DNA of 64,000 nucleotides from an uncultured Bacteroidales bacterium (GCA_902766045.1 CACXCA010000058.1:1-64000), one strand, 5' to 3'; positions 46,601 through 55,498 are shown, numbered from the stretch's first letter. Notes: generated by a model from the sequence alone, not told the origin. Translations and numbers: made by a program.

Positions 46601-49528
46601 TTGACAGACCTTCGTTTGTGATGTTGAGATATTCAGTTCAGATGAAGTTTCTACTGTTACGTCAAATGTCTTAATAAACTCAGGACATACATTTCCTTTT
46701 GCTCTGAATTCATAGGTGGTATTCTCTGTTGGATAATCAGTTGTTGATGCAGTAGTGCTAAATGCCACATTGTTTTTACTCCATGTCTCTGTTGCTGTGC
46801 TGGACGATGAAGATGAGATGGCAGTAAGGGCTATAGGATTGCCAGCGCAGATAGTTTGATGATCGATTGTTACCTCATAATCGAGTTGCTCTTCCACATC
46901 TATTTTGATAGTTTGTTTCTGAGATTCACATACCTTATCGTTGGCATAGAAAGTGATGGTTTGGTTGGCGCTTACGTTCTCAATTGTTAATTGATTTTCT
47001 GTTGAAGGGATATCGTTCCAAACGTAGTAGATTGGATGACCACTTTTCAGAATTGGTTTATAAGTTATGTCACTACCAGCGCATAGAATCGTGTCGGGTA
47101 TCTCTTCTATGACAATTGGTGTATGTATGTTCAAGCGGAATAATACGCTGTCGGAGTAGCAAGTATCTTTTTTTGCAATGAACAGATAATCTGTTGAATC
47201 AGCAGGATAATCGATTATTGTTAGTGTCTCGTTGGTCTCTCCGGGGAGTGCTTCCCAGGAGGATTCATTGTATAGTTTTGAGTACCATTGTCGTTCATCT
47301 ACGTTGACAGAATTCAGTTGTTTAGCGGTAATGGTTATGACTTTTTCTTCGTCTGTACAGATCTCCATTACGGTGTCTCCATCTATTTTGTACGAAGGCT
47401 TTTTGCAACCAGAAGGGTGACAATTCAATCCAACCACATTGGAGTAACTATAGATGATACAAGGGTCGGAAGGAGCTCCCTTTGTTGCGATTTCTACAGC
47501 ATCCGATAAGGTTTCAGCGAAGATCGCTCTGTATTCGAAAATACCCTCTTCATCACTTTCATGAGAGAGAATCTTATCTGTTGATAGATATGACCATGAG
47601 TTCCCCCCATCTTTGGATATCTGCCATGCATATCCGAAGGATGGATAAGTTGCTTCCCATTCAGATGTGCCGAGGGGTGTTATTGTATGAGGAGGTTCGT
47701 CATTACAGTCAAATCCAGTTAAATACGTTTGAGATGTATTATCTATACCAATGATAGGATCAGCTGGTGTTAAGTCACCGCAGACGGCTATAACCATATC
47801 ATCAATACCCATTCGGGCATACTCTTCCTGACCTTCGTTTATAAGTTGAATATGGATATTACCAGTATAGTTCTTCTCCACATCAAAAGGGATGATATGT
47901 TGAACCCATGTAAGAGCATCGTTTCCTCCGTTGTGAGTGAAAGACTCTTCACCTAGGATGTCGCCATTGTCATTGGTTATCTGAGCTTTAATTTTTATGG
48001 TTCCCCAACCAGATGTGTTTATCTCATTAAAAGAGAACAATAGTGATTTGCAGTTACAGAACGGACCACTTATGGTTTTATCCAATAAAATATCTTTTTG
48101 GGAGGAAGTAGCCGCTCCAAATCGCAGGTACAGATACGCATCGTTGCTTGTGTGAGCGATACTTTTGGCGTTATTTTCTGGGTATTTATTCCATGAGTTG
48201 GGTACATATATGGATGTATCCGCATCGGAAGTTACCACATAGTGAGATGCGTCAAACTCCTCACCATCAGACGGGTTGTAAAGTTTCATGCTTGTACCTA
48301 CCCCATCATATCCTTTTACTGAGAAAGAATCAATGACACCGAAGTCCTCTGTCCATATTTTTTTAAGATTACGGTTGAAGGAGCAATCAGCCTGTAACTT
48401 ACCTGATGCGAGTGTATTAGAGATTGCAAATTTATAGCATCCATCATCAGGTCCGCCGTTTGCAGCAATCTGCAATGCCACATTTTCACCTTCTGATTCT
48501 GTCATTCCTCCTGTTATGATGACACGATAGCGGGTGGACTGAGTTGCATCCACTTCCGTCTCCATTTCGCGTTTGTTCACACCACTTTTATCCATCATGT
48601 TTGTCCATTCGTATCCGTTGGGACTGCTTTGCCATAGGATATAAATGCTTGGGTAGATTTTTTGCCATGCTTCTAATACAGAAGAAGGGATATTATAACT
48701 AGACGTATATATACAATTACTATTCAATTGAGCCTCTTGCGTAATAGTGGTTGATGTAACCTCTGCTTCAGGAACTTCATCTTGATCGTATCGGTAGAGA
48801 GAAATGTCATCTAAGACAAAATCATTTCCTGCGCCGCAGCTTTCCCATGATTCCAGTGTTTTAGGGTCTCTTTCCACATCATTCACTATACATTTAGCTT
48901 CATTTATGATTTGTATTGTAATGGTTTTATATCCTTCTGAGTTAAAATCAAAACCATATTCGGTCCATTTCCGTATGCTCTTAGGATCATCGTATGTCCC
49001 TGAGACTAGATCCCACCAAGGAATATCTTTTGTCTCTATTGAATTTAGCTCATCTGTACCATCTCCGAGGACGATTAATTTCAGAGAAGCTTGCTGACAG
49101 GTAAAGGAGGTTATGCTTGCTGTAAACATGCTTATATGGTATTTATTGGCAGAACACAGCGGGAAGTCTATTTTCTGTTCATAAATCACCTCTCCCACCA
49201 TGCTTCCCATTGTATTGACCACCAGCATAGCACCATCTTTATTTCCAGTATGGTCTCTTCCTAGGTTAAAATATCTTTGTGATGGATTAGCCTCGAAAGC
49301 ATATGCAGTACTATTCATGATAGCATACGAGCCGTCCTGTACGGATACGGAGGTGTCTAATTGACAGAAGTGACCGGGCATTGTATGTTCTGGGTCTGCA
49401 AAATCCATTCTGACAGAATCGGCGGCGACACCAAAGTCTTCTTTCCACACTAAATTCTTGTTTTGTGCATATATAGACAGCAGAGAGCATATCAATGAAG
49501 CTATGGTTATTAGTATTTTTTGATGCAT
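43640..49528 (-). CDS. Giant surface protein with Ig-like repeats and T9SS type B sorting domain
   Basis: This 1962-aa exported protein has a signal peptide at 1-21 (ending SIYAQ). Two jelly-roll-like domains each include a DDISL/DDMVI strand (about 50-250 and 390-590). About a dozen repeats of roughly 90 residues follow, opening with C-G-E/T-x-L-x-A (e.g. ICAGNPIALTA, VCQGETITLSAEYG, ICKGESVTLSS), each an Ig/PKD-like fold. The last 85 residues (YIPEYFHPEIENWRINNL to NGHFTLIR) match the gliding-motility-associated type B sorting domain, including KIFDRFGKKLAEW and WDGTYNGEKLPS. Secretion through T9SS and surface attachment are expected; adhesion is the likely role. Monocistronic. Confidence 0.9.
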   Translation of the reverse strand: MHQKILITIASLICSLLSIYAQNKNLVWKEDFGVAADSVRMDFADPEHTMPGHFCQLDTSVSVQDGSYAIMNSTAYAFEANPSQRYFNLGRDHTGNKDGAMLVVNTMGSMVGEVIYEQKIDFPLCSANKYHISMFTASITSFTCQQASLKLIVLGDGTDELNSIETKDIPWWDLVSGTYDDPKSIRKWTEYGFDFNSEGYKTITIQIINEAKCIVNDVERDPKTLESWESCGAGNDFVLDDISLYRYDQDEVPEAEVTSTTITQEAQLNSNCIYTSSYNIPSSVLEAWQKIYPSIYILWQSSPNGYEWTNMMDKSGVNKREMETEVDATQSTRYRVIITGGMTESEGENVALQIAANGGPDDGCYKFAISNTLASGKLQADCSFNRNLKKIWTEDFGVIDSFSVKGYDGVGTSMKLYNPSDGEEFDASHYVVTSDADTSIYVPNSWNKYPENNAKSIAHTSNDAYLYLRFGAATSSQKDILLDKTISGPFCNCKSLLFSFNEINTSGWGTIKIKAQITNDNGDILGEESFTHNGGNDALTWVQHIIPFDVEKNYTGNIHIQLINEGQEEYARMGIDDMVIAVCGDLTPADPIIGIDNTSQTYLTGFDCNDEPPHTITPLGTSEWEATYPSFGYAWQISKDGGNSWSYLSTDKILSHESDEEGIFEYRAIFAETLSDAVEIATKGAPSDPCIIYSYSNVVGLNCHPSGCKKPSYKIDGDTVMEICTDEEKVITITAKQLNSVNVDERQWYSKLYNESSWEALPGETNETLTIIDYPADSTDYLFIAKKDTCYSDSVLFRLNIHTPIVIEEIPDTILCAGSDITYKPILKSGHPIYYVWNDIPSTENQLTIENVSANQTITFYANDKVCESQKQTIKIDVEEQLDYEVTIDHQTICAGNPIALTAISSSSSSTATETWSKNNVAFSTTASTTDYPTENTTYEFRAKGNVCPEFIKTFDVTVETSSELNISTSQTKVCQGETITLSAEYGDATSLEWQYSTDNIDFTTFSTELTSTQTFPIKQYEHYYFKLKTTGTGACPTIFSPTVSVDVDFSLSIEWGTIPTLCAGTEISFTFSGIDEEELQNHTISWKKDGVEFDNQLETTIFLEKTADYSITISNGVCPDLIHTYTIDVQQPVELTLNVDKEKICSGESIEFSADYGTATSLVWVAVDLSDDSGRKEISSELTSKLTDTPSHSTMYWLEYPGDNVCPNTIYSDFIEVTVEEPIEFTLNEVPSILCAGTEVNLSAIQTRGSSTEGVWTKNGDTLSHFFQTTDTPTDNTLYEFIIQGEVCPDVHKTISVEVEKASDLTLSTPNTKICPNTSIILSASYGDSNTLEWESSSDGVNYTVFDNELKANLEVTPETNTYYRLKTKGSYCPQIFSDPLFVEVEESILAELTVNEDLFICYGSEIQLGAKLYSGKNNTIQWTKNGALFAENTLTIHDTPQEEENEYIFTIKNACGTLTLFNYVWVERQPKIALSIEKEGICNDGDITLYVEAEDCNGLSWQRKYDYETEYHEITSFMGNSYTDKISEPATYRIVSKYNEACPTAYSEEKHVMVEKKGEIILPSDNLTICPNTNAEIKLIHNGIKEDQFLYKTTPATELTTQWSTGRVNLSLAPSETTIIEVAVEHKYCETEWQKLTVNIDETPTIEITSDKNEICKGESVTLSSNYLLANTLTWYATINGQQQIIGNSVGEVSYAPTETTTFNVIGSTMYNCPTTEGNITINVNQPITFTIDDQNICEGDSTELKIKNLSSYTSIAWKNQEEDIIATDVTQLPISPEATTTYALHIENGVCTADTTIKVTIVTTPSIVAHEEISNKTYKLTYETDNYPVYFNYGDGREETTSDIIENVLYGETYTISISNEYGCSSTYKMETPLYDIYIPEYFHPEIENWRINNLERYGKCNVKIFDRFGKKLAEWNESNTEGWDGTYNGEKLPSTDYWYVVSIGELDLVYNGHFTLIR

Positions 49529-49672
49529 ATACTATTTATTCAGTTTTTTATTTTTCAGTTTTATTTATGGTTTTCTTCGTGTTGATGGTATCAACTCTTT
49601 TTATTTCTGCTGTAAAGTTACTTGTTTTTCAATAAAAAAAAGAGAATATGATGAAAAATTACCAAAATCCTA

Positions 49673-49680
49673 TATCTTTG
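49673..49680 (+). promoter_or_regulatory. -7 box of the yifB gene
   Basis: TATCTTTG, a perfect TAnnTTTG box, about 108 nt before the chosen ATG at 49788. Confidence 0.5.
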
Positions 49681-49787
49681 CATTACATAGATTGCTATAG
49701 CAAAGATCTACCTTTAATCAGTGAATATTGAACGATTTTTCTATTAGCTATCTGTTAATTATCTGTTTTTGTCAAAATTTATTAAAT

Positions 49788-51326
49788 ATGTTAGTAAAAA
49801 CTTTCAGTGCATCCGTTCAAGGGATTCATGCCGAAACCATTACCATTGAGGTGAATGTCACCCAGGGGTTTCGTTTCATGTTGGTAGGGTTACCCGATAG
49901 TGCGATAAAAGAGAGTCATGAAAGGATTATCTCCGCATTAGAGTTTTGTGGAATGAAATTTCCTCATTATCAGGTTATTGTTAATATGGCACCTGCAGAT
50001 ATCAGGAAAGAAGGTGCCTCGTATGATTTGCCGTTGGCTATTGGTATTATGGCGGCAGCAGGTGATGTTTTATATGAGGAGTTACACAAATATATCATCA
50101 TGGGAGAGTTGTCTCTTGATGGTACGTTACAGCCGATAAAAGGAGCTTTGCCGATTGCGATAAAAGCCCGTGAAGAGGGGTTCATGGGCTTGATTCTTCC
50201 GGAGGAAAATGCGAATGAGGCCGCGGTGGTGAATAATCTAAGTGTATATGGAGCCAAGAATTTAAAACAGGTGATAGATTTTCTGAACAAAAAGGAAACA
50301 ATTGAGCCTACATTTGTGGATACAAGATCCGTATTTTTTGCCAATCAAGGACATTTTGATATTGATTTCTCGGATGTTAAGGGACAAGAAAATGTAAAAC
50401 GAGCTTTTGAGGTAGCAGCTGCGGGTGGACATAATATCATTCTGGTGGGACCTCCAGGTGCAGGTAAATCAATGTTAGCCAAACGAATACCAACGATTTT
50501 GCCACCTTTGACACTATATGAAGCTCTTGAAACGACAAAGATTCACTCTGTTGCGGGTAAGATTGGTAAGGAGACATCGTTGATGACACAACGTCCTTAC
50601 CGAAATCCTCATCATACGATATCAGATGCTGCACTGTGTGGTGGTGGAGGTTATCCGCAACCGGGGGAGATATCATTGGCCCATAATGGAGTGTTATTTT
50701 TGGATGAGTTACCTGAGTTTAAGCGGACTGTTTTGGAGGTGATGAGACAGCCGTTGGAAGATCGAAAAATCACGATTTCAAGAGCTCGGTCAACGGTAGA
50801 ATTTCCTGCTAGTTTTATGCTGGTTGCCGCCATGAATCCTTGTCCGTGCGGGTATTATAACCACCCCACACGAGAATGTGTGTGTCCATCAGGAGCTGTT
50901 CAGAAATACATGAGTAAGATATCTGGTCCTTTGTTGGATCGAATTGATATACAGGTGGAGATTGTTCCTGTCCCATTTGACAAATTATCTGAGTGTACGA
51001 ATGCAGAAACAAGTGAACAGATTCGTTCAAGGGTGATAGAAGCCCGAAATATACAACTAGAGCGATTTAAGGGAGAAAGGGGGATACATTGCAATGCACA
51101 GATGACGTCTCGCCTTCTTCATAAATATACGCAATTGAACGAAGAAGCAAGTGCCAGGTTAAAGTCTGCCATGCTTAAGCTGAATCTTTCTGCCAGAGCC
51201 TATGACCGTATTCTGAAGGTAGCCCGTACGATAGCTGACTTGGATCACTCAGAAAATGTGGAGACCAGACATATCAGTGAGGCTATTAATTATCGGAACT
51301 TAGACCGTGAAGGTTGGGCGGGATGA
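49788..51326 (+). CDS. YifB/ComM-type Mg-chelatase-like AAA+ protein
   Basis: I start this 512-aa protein at MLVKTFSASVQGIHAET (49788), the family-typical beginning; the frame opens 20 codons earlier without a matching N-terminus. It has a Lon/ChlI-like N-terminal domain (about 1-160), Walker A GPPGAGKS (221-228), Walker B VLFLDELPEF (about 301-310) and a Cys cluster NPCPCGYYNHPTRECVCPSG (about 345-364). ComM drives branch migration during transformation; YifB in Bacteroidota is uncharacterised. Stand-alone gene with its own terminator. Confidence 0.93.
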   Translation: MLVKTFSASVQGIHAETITIEVNVTQGFRFMLVGLPDSAIKESHERIISALEFCGMKFPHYQVIVNMAPADIRKEGASYDLPLAIGIMAAAGDVLYEELHKYIIMGELSLDGTLQPIKGALPIAIKAREEGFMGLILPEENANEAAVVNNLSVYGAKNLKQVIDFLNKKETIEPTFVDTRSVFFANQGHFDIDFSDVKGQENVKRAFEVAAAGGHNIILVGPPGAGKSMLAKRIPTILPPLTLYEALETTKIHSVAGKIGKETSLMTQRPYRNPHHTISDAALCGGGGYPQPGEISLAHNGVLFLDELPEFKRTVLEVMRQPLEDRKITISRARSTVEFPASFMLVAAMNPCPCGYYNHPTRECVCPSGAVQKYMSKISGPLLDRIDIQVEIVPVPFDKLSECTNAETSEQIRSRVIEARNIQLERFKGERGIHCNAQMTSRLLHKYTQLNEEASARLKSAMLKLNLSARAYDRILKVARTIADLDHSENVETRHISEAINYRNLDREGWAG

Positions 51327-51372
51327 TGAATGTTTGTTTTCAGATGATGGATATGATAAGGTGTGTCATATT

Positions 51373-51405
51373 ATAGGGGATAGATTATGAAAATCTATCC
51401 CCTAT
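51373..51405. terminator. Bidirectional terminator after yifB
   Basis: ATAGGGGATAGATT (51373-51386) pairs perfectly with 51392-51405 around a 5-nt loop, between the convergent yifB gene and the 106-aa gene. Confidence 0.88.
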
Positions 51406-51413
51406 TTTGTTTG

Positions 51414-51734
51414 TTAAACAACTTCTTGCAGTGAGGCAGTGCTTTTGTAAAATTTAAATCCTGTCGAGACAGTGGAGAGAGCATCTTGCACAAGATAGAG
51501 TGCTTCGTTTAGTTGTTTCTCTGCAGAGGTTAGTCTTGCAACCATATCCCCTACTACTATCTGTGAATTGGATTCCATGTCAGCCGCTGCTGCCAGAAGA
51601 TTTTCTAAGCATGGACGAACACCTTTAACTGATAATTCAAGAAAGAGTCCCCCCTCTTCCATCTTTGATAATAATCGGTCTAATGAAACAGTTACTTCGT
51701 CATTTCCATCATAAAGTGTGAATGTATTTTCCAT
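51414..51734 (-). CDS. Hypothetical 106-aa protein
   Basis: This acidic, mostly helical protein has no motif I recognise. It starts MENTFTLYDGNDEVTVSLDR and has a likely amphipathic helical bundle at about 35-95. No signal peptide or membrane segment. Codon use and length look like a real gene; it stands alone between two terminators (51373-51405 and 51853-51882). Confidence 0.6.
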   Translation of the reverse strand: MENTFTLYDGNDEVTVSLDRLLSKMEEGGLFLELSVKGVRPCLENLLAAAADMESNSQIVVGDMVARLTSAEKQLNEALYLVQDALSTVSTGFKFYKSTASLQEVV

Positions 51735-51852
51735 GTCTATTTATTTTTAAATTGCGATGCTAATGTATGGGATAGAATCTTAAATAAAAAATTTATCCTT
51801 TCTTTTTTATTAACAATCTTGTCTCTGTTGTTGATAATCAGTTAAATAAAAT

Positions 51853-51882
51853 GAGGGTGGCGGTAAATATCCCGTCACCCTC
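51853..51882 (-). terminator. Terminator of the parA operon
   Basis: GAGGGTGGCGG (51853-51863) pairs with 51871-51882 (one mismatch), 25 nt after the stop of the parA partner gene. Confidence 0.75.
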
Positions 51883-51907
51883 GAATTGTAGTGTATATTG
51901 TTATAGA

Positions 51908-52318
51908 TTATAGCTCAAATACCTTGGAAGCATCACCTTTTTTGACATTTTTGATTCTTATTGGACCATTTTTTTCTTCATATTTTTTGATAACAAAATC
52001 GAAAGCGATGTTCACAATATCTTTGATAGGAATATATTCTTTATCAGCAATGGCTTTTATTTTTTCCACTTTATCTATATCAGCAACGGTACAGAAATGG
52101 ATTGTTTTTGATTTCCCTTCCTCTTCTTTTTTTGTTGTTTTAGCGGTGTTTTTAGCCTCAATATTTCTTTCAATTGAATCATTTTTTGTCTCATCGTTTC
52201 CTGATTCAACATTGTTTGAAGAGTCAAAGTTGTCGTTTTTTTCTGACTTGTCTGAGATGGGATTTTTGGTTAGTCCGCCAAAAAGCGCATTCATTTTATC
52301 GTTATTCACTTTTCCCAT
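51908..52318 (-). CDS. Small ParA partner, DUF3408/ribbon-helix-helix-like
   Basis: This 136-aa protein has a disordered, highly charged N-terminal half (about 20-75, rich in N, E, K, S and T) and a compact C-terminal part. The C-terminal part includes KTIHFCTVADIDKVEKIKAI and IPIKDIVNIAFDFVIKKYEE (about 70-120), with the strand-helix-helix pattern of ribbon-helix-helix DNA-binding partners. It begins 3 nt after parA, so the two form a plasmid-type partition pair. DNA binding is inferred from position and pattern, not from a strong motif match. Confidence 0.65.
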   Translation of the reverse strand: MGKVNNDKMNALFGGLTKNPISDKSEKNDNFDSSNNVESGNDETKNDSIERNIEAKNTAKTTKKEEEGKSKTIHFCTVADIDKVEKIKAIADKEYIPIKDIVNIAFDFVIKKYEEKNGPIRIKNVKKGDASKVFEL

Positions 52319-52321
52319 GGC

Positions 52322-53083
52322 TTATTCTTTTTTTAGTTTTTTTATCAACTCATTCACCAAAGCTCTGTAGTCTTCTGCCCCACTACTTTTAGGAGCATAC
52401 TCAGCGATGTTTTTATTTTCAAGAGGAGCTTCTGCTAGACTTACATTTTTTCTGATCTTGGTTTTGAAAACTATATCACCAAGGTTTTCTCTCAGTTTTT
52501 CTTCTATCGTTTTGGACAGATTTGTTGTTTCCCAACGTGTGATGATGATGCCAGAGACATGAGCATTAGGATTAAGTCTTTGTTGAACCATGGATACGAA
52601 ATCATTGATCATGGTTAATCCTTTGAATGGAAGTATCTCTGCCACCATTGGTATGATGATATCGGTTGATGCAGTCAGTGCATTTAGTGTCAAGAGTCCC
52701 AATGAAGGAGGACAATCTATCAAGATGTATTCGTATTTATCAGCTACTTTTTCGAGAAGTTCTGATAATATTTTTTCTCTTGCCATTACAGAAGCAAGTT
52801 CTAGATCTGCCATGGCTAATTGAAGTGAGGCAGGCACTAAATCCAGATACTTGTTTAGTTTGATGATGGGTAGTTCGCTTTTCCCAATCAAAGCAGTATA
52901 AATGGAGTTTTCCACTTCGCCGTCATACAGACTGGCCGTTAAGTTTGCTTGTGCATCAAGGTCGATTAATAAGACATTGTGTTTTTTTGATGCCAATATA
53001 GTACCAACACTTGCGGTAGTGGTTGTCTTGCCTACTCCACCCTTGTGATTGGAAAAGCTGATGATTCTTGTTTTGAGTGCCAT
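52322..53083 (-). CDS. parA: ParA-type partition ATPase
   Basis: This 253-aa protein has the deviant Walker A KGGVGKTTT (14-22), DLDAQANL (41-48), Walker B LIDCPPSLG (about 119-127) and the C-terminal switch region. It has no N-terminal helix-turn-helix, so it is a small (type Ib-like or Soj-like) ParA. The partner is a tiny ribbon-helix-helix-like protein, not a full ParB, which is a plasmid-type arrangement. It moves DNA bound by its partner along the nucleoid. It has a clear promoter (53109-53140), upstream of which is a 0.6-kb ultra-AT-rich stretch. Confidence 0.92.
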   Translation of the reverse strand: MALKTRIISFSNHKGGVGKTTTTASVGTILASKKHNVLLIDLDAQANLTASLYDGEVENSIYTALIGKSELPIIKLNKYLDLVPASLQLAMADLELASVMAREKILSELLEKVADKYEYILIDCPPSLGLLTLNALTASTDIIIPMVAEILPFKGLTMINDFVSMVQQRLNPNAHVSGIIITRWETTNLSKTIEEKLRENLGDIVFKTKIRKNVSLAEAPLENKNIAEYAPKSSGAEDYRALVNELIKKLKKE

Positions 53084-53694
53084 TACTGTTAATATTTATT
53101 ATTGTATGCAAATATATCCTTATTATGTGTAATATGCAAATATATATTCATATATTTTTAGTATTCTGTATTTCGAATAATAGATATTATATTTAATACG
53201 TAATTATATGCTTACAAAAATATATATTTTTATTCATATATCATCATGTATTTCCTAAAATATGTATTTTAGTATTATTTATAGTATGTATTATTCTATT
53301 TGTATATTATTATATTTTATATATACCATATTTTAGTATTTATGTATTATTATATTTATAATAATATTATATGTTGTATTACAATATTTGTTTGATGTTG
53401 TATATTTGTATTACTATATTTATGTATTATATATTTCTGTATTCAAATATTATTATTTATACGTATGTGTGTATGATTGTATTTTTGTATTTCTATATAT
53501 ACATATGTATGTATGGCATATAATATATATTTTTGTATGTGTATAAATATGTATGGTATATAATATGATAGTATGTATGCATGTGTTAATTTTAATACAT
53601 ATCATCATAAATATATATTGGATATAATATGGTTATATTGTGTAATGGATATACGTGAATATTTCTTTTGTGTAATATAGATTGATGTATAAAT
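53084..53694. other. 611-bp ultra-AT-rich non-coding stretch between parA and GH25
   Basis: The stretch is almost wholly A/T with scattered single G/C, dominated by TGTAT, GTATT and TATATA words. The pair ATGTATGGCATATAATAT (53509) and ATGTATGGTATATAATAT (53549) lies 40 bp apart, with a related GGATATAATATGG near 53620. No ORF is apparent. It is a candidate centromere-like (parS/parC) site or DNA-unwinding element beside parA; no function is shown. It also holds the parA promoter. Confidence 0.55.
53109..53140 (-). promoter_or_regulatory. Promoter of the parA operon
   Basis: On the minus strand TTTG (53140-53137) and TATATTTG (53116-53109) are 20 nt apart, 25 nt before the parA start. The -33 element is itself part of a second TATATTTG (53144-53137). 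Confidence 0.65.
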
Positions 53695-54549
53695 CTATTT
53701 TTGGGTAGTTTGTAGTTTAAGTTTGTTTAGTTCTCTTCTGCTTCCTTGAAAAATATCAATATCGACATACCCTGTTATTCCATATACGACTCCTTCTTCC
53801 GTAAATTGCCAGAATTTACATTCATTCTTGGGTTGGTTGACTCCGTAGTGTGCCAACCAGAAGTAATAGTTTTTAAATTCTTCGGTATCAAATATGTTGT
53901 CTTGAAAGTTGACGTATGTGTAAATGATTGGTTTACAGTTATATTTGTTCTCTACGGTGTGAAGCCATATCAAAACTCTCTTTCGTAATTCTTCCTTGCT
54001 TAGTTTCCCTTGGTATTCTACATCCAGAACAGGAATTAGATTTCCTTCCTTTAAATCGGATGTTTCTATATAGTGTAAAGCTTGTTGTTTAGCGTCTGAT
54101 GTTACTGAAAAATAGTGGTATGCACCAAAAAGATATCCGTTTTCCTCTGCTCCTTTTTTGTTTTGCAGATATTTAGGGTCTTTTATGGTTATTCCTTCGG
54201 TGGCTTTAGCCAAAACGAACTCTACTTTTCTGTTTTCTCCGTTAGGATCCTTTGTCAGTCTCTTTGTTTCTGGGTTTATCTTAAAAGTAACGCTATCCCA
54301 GTTTATATTATTCTGATAAGTTGAAATATCTATTCCGACGATTTCATTTTCTGGGAAAGTCACACTACTGTTTTGTGGGTTTTTGAATATAGCTCGCTCA
54401 ATCTTGTGATAAGCGGTACGGAATGATTGAGGTTTGATCATCCCGATGATTACAATAATCATCAGTAGGGTAGAGCATAATCCTATGATATATAGTCTTT
54501 TGCTCTTTCCTTTTGATTTGTTTGGGGATGATTTCTTCCTTCTTGTCAT
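53695..54549 (-). CDS. Glycoside hydrolase family 25 lysozyme-like protein
   Basis: This 284-aa protein has a basic N-terminus and a signal anchor (about 18-40), then a GH25 muramidase domain (about 65-275). Catalytic features: IVGIDISTYQ (Asp at about 73) and IPVLDVEY with the acidic DVE triad (about 175-180). It also has AYHYFS and the closing ITGYVDIDIF. It should cleave peptidoglycan on the periplasmic side while tethered to the inner membrane. It is the last gene of the sigma-purE-folK-ybeY series. Confidence 0.9.
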   Translation of the reverse strand: MTRRKKSSPNKSKGKSKRLYIIGLCSTLLMIIVIIGMIKPQSFRTAYHKIERAIFKNPQNSSVTFPENEIVGIDISTYQNNINWDSVTFKINPETKRLTKDPNGENRKVEFVLAKATEGITIKDPKYLQNKKGAEENGYLFGAYHYFSVTSDAKQQALHYIETSDLKEGNLIPVLDVEYQGKLSKEELRKRVLIWLHTVENKYNCKPIIYTYVNFQDNIFDTEEFKNYYFWLAHYGVNQPKNECKFWQFTEEGVVYGITGYVDIDIFQGSRRELNKLKLQTTQK

Positions 54550-54561
54550 TGCTCGTGCTTA

Positions 54562-54978
54562 TTAGAATGTACGTATTGCTAGAGCTTGATTCTCGTGCTG
54601 TTCCATTATTTCTCTTTCTCCTTCTCCTTTGTCATTTATACCGCATAGATGTAGTATGCCATGGATGACGACACGATAAAACTCCTCTTTATATTCTGTT
54701 CCAAACTTTTCAGCGTTGCTTTGAACGGTATCCAGACTAATATACATATCTCCGCTGATGGTTTTCCCTTCAGTATAATCAAATGTTATGATATCTGTAT
54801 AATAATCGTGATGAAGATAGGTTTTATTAACTTCGAGAATTTTATTGTCGTCACAGAAGATATAGGATATATCTCCTACGCTATATCCATGTAGTTTTGC
54901 TACCTCCTTAATCCAGGCGTTGACCTTCATTTTAGGAAGTTTAGGCATTGCTATATTCTCAGATTGATAGTATATCAT
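54562..54978 (-). CDS. ybeY: Endoribonuclease YbeY
   Basis: This 138-aa UPF0054 metalloprotein is needed for 16S rRNA 3'-end maturation and late 30S quality control. The YbeY core YYTDIITFDY (about 59-68) and the metal motif HGILHLCGIND (about 110-120) are present. The third His of the Proteobacterial HxxxHxxxxxH motif is absent here (IND-KGEGE), as I recall for other Bacteroidota members. Followed 12 nt later by the GH25 gene. Confidence 0.92.
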   Translation of the reverse strand: MIYYQSENIAMPKLPKMKVNAWIKEVAKLHGYSVGDISYIFCDDNKILEVNKTYLHHDYYTDIITFDYTEGKTISGDMYISLDTVQSNAEKFGTEYKEEFYRVVIHGILHLCGINDKGEGEREIMEQHENQALAIRTF

Positions 54979-54988
54979 AATATTCTTC

Positions 54989-55456
54989 TTATTTTTTCTC
55001 TAGTTCTTCTAATAAATCTTTTATAGGTTTATTGAGAACGGGATGTATAAGTTCTGGTGCAATTTCTGAAAGTGGTTGTAAGACAAACTTTCTCTCTTGG
55101 ATAAGAGGGTGGGGGATTGTCAGCTTTTCCGTATGGATAGTTATATCATCATATAGTAATATGTCTATATCTATTACTCTGTCTTCATATCGTTCATGAT
55201 GAGCGTATGTGCGTCCCATTTCTTCTTCAATCCTTTTGGCCATTTGGAGACAAGTCTCTGGTGTACAATCTGTTTCTATTAGGATAACTGCATTAAGAAA
55301 TAGATTATCAGATGAAAATCCCCATGGTTTTGTTTCGTAGATTGAAGATAGAATTTTTATATCCCCCATGACAGAGCCTAATATCACGGTAGCATTGGTG
55401 ATATTCTTTTTCCTGTCACCCAGATTGGAACCTAATCCTATATAGACATTCGCCAT
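54989..55456 (-). CDS. folK: 2-amino-4-hydroxy-6-hydroxymethyldihydropteridine pyrophosphokinase
   Basis: This 155-aa HPPK is a folate-pathway enzyme that pyrophosphorylates hydroxymethyldihydropterin. Motifs: VYIGLGSNLGDRKKN at the start, ETKPWGFSSDNLFLNAVI (about 41-58), and RYEDRVIDIDILLYDD and IPHPLIQERKFVLQPL (about 89-130). Complete; 10 nt before ybeY. Confidence 0.96.
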   Translation of the reverse strand: MANVYIGLGSNLGDRKKNITNATVILGSVMGDIKILSSIYETKPWGFSSDNLFLNAVILIETDCTPETCLQMAKRIEEEMGRTYAHHERYEDRVIDIDILLYDDITIHTEKLTIPHPLIQERKFVLQPLSEIAPELIHPVLNKPIKDLLEELEKK

Positions 55457-55498
55457 ATTGCTATAGATGGGCGAAGATAACTTCGCCCTCTGTCTGAA

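Noticed and set aside
49728-49787. Upstream start for the YifB gene (532 aa)
   Set aside because: The extra 20 residues are not family-like, while MLVKTFSASVQG at 49788 is the usual beginning.
53084-53694. Small RNA or tRNA in the AT-rich stretch
   Set aside because: No cloverleaf, GTTCRANNC box or strong hairpin could be found; composition is nearly pure A/T.
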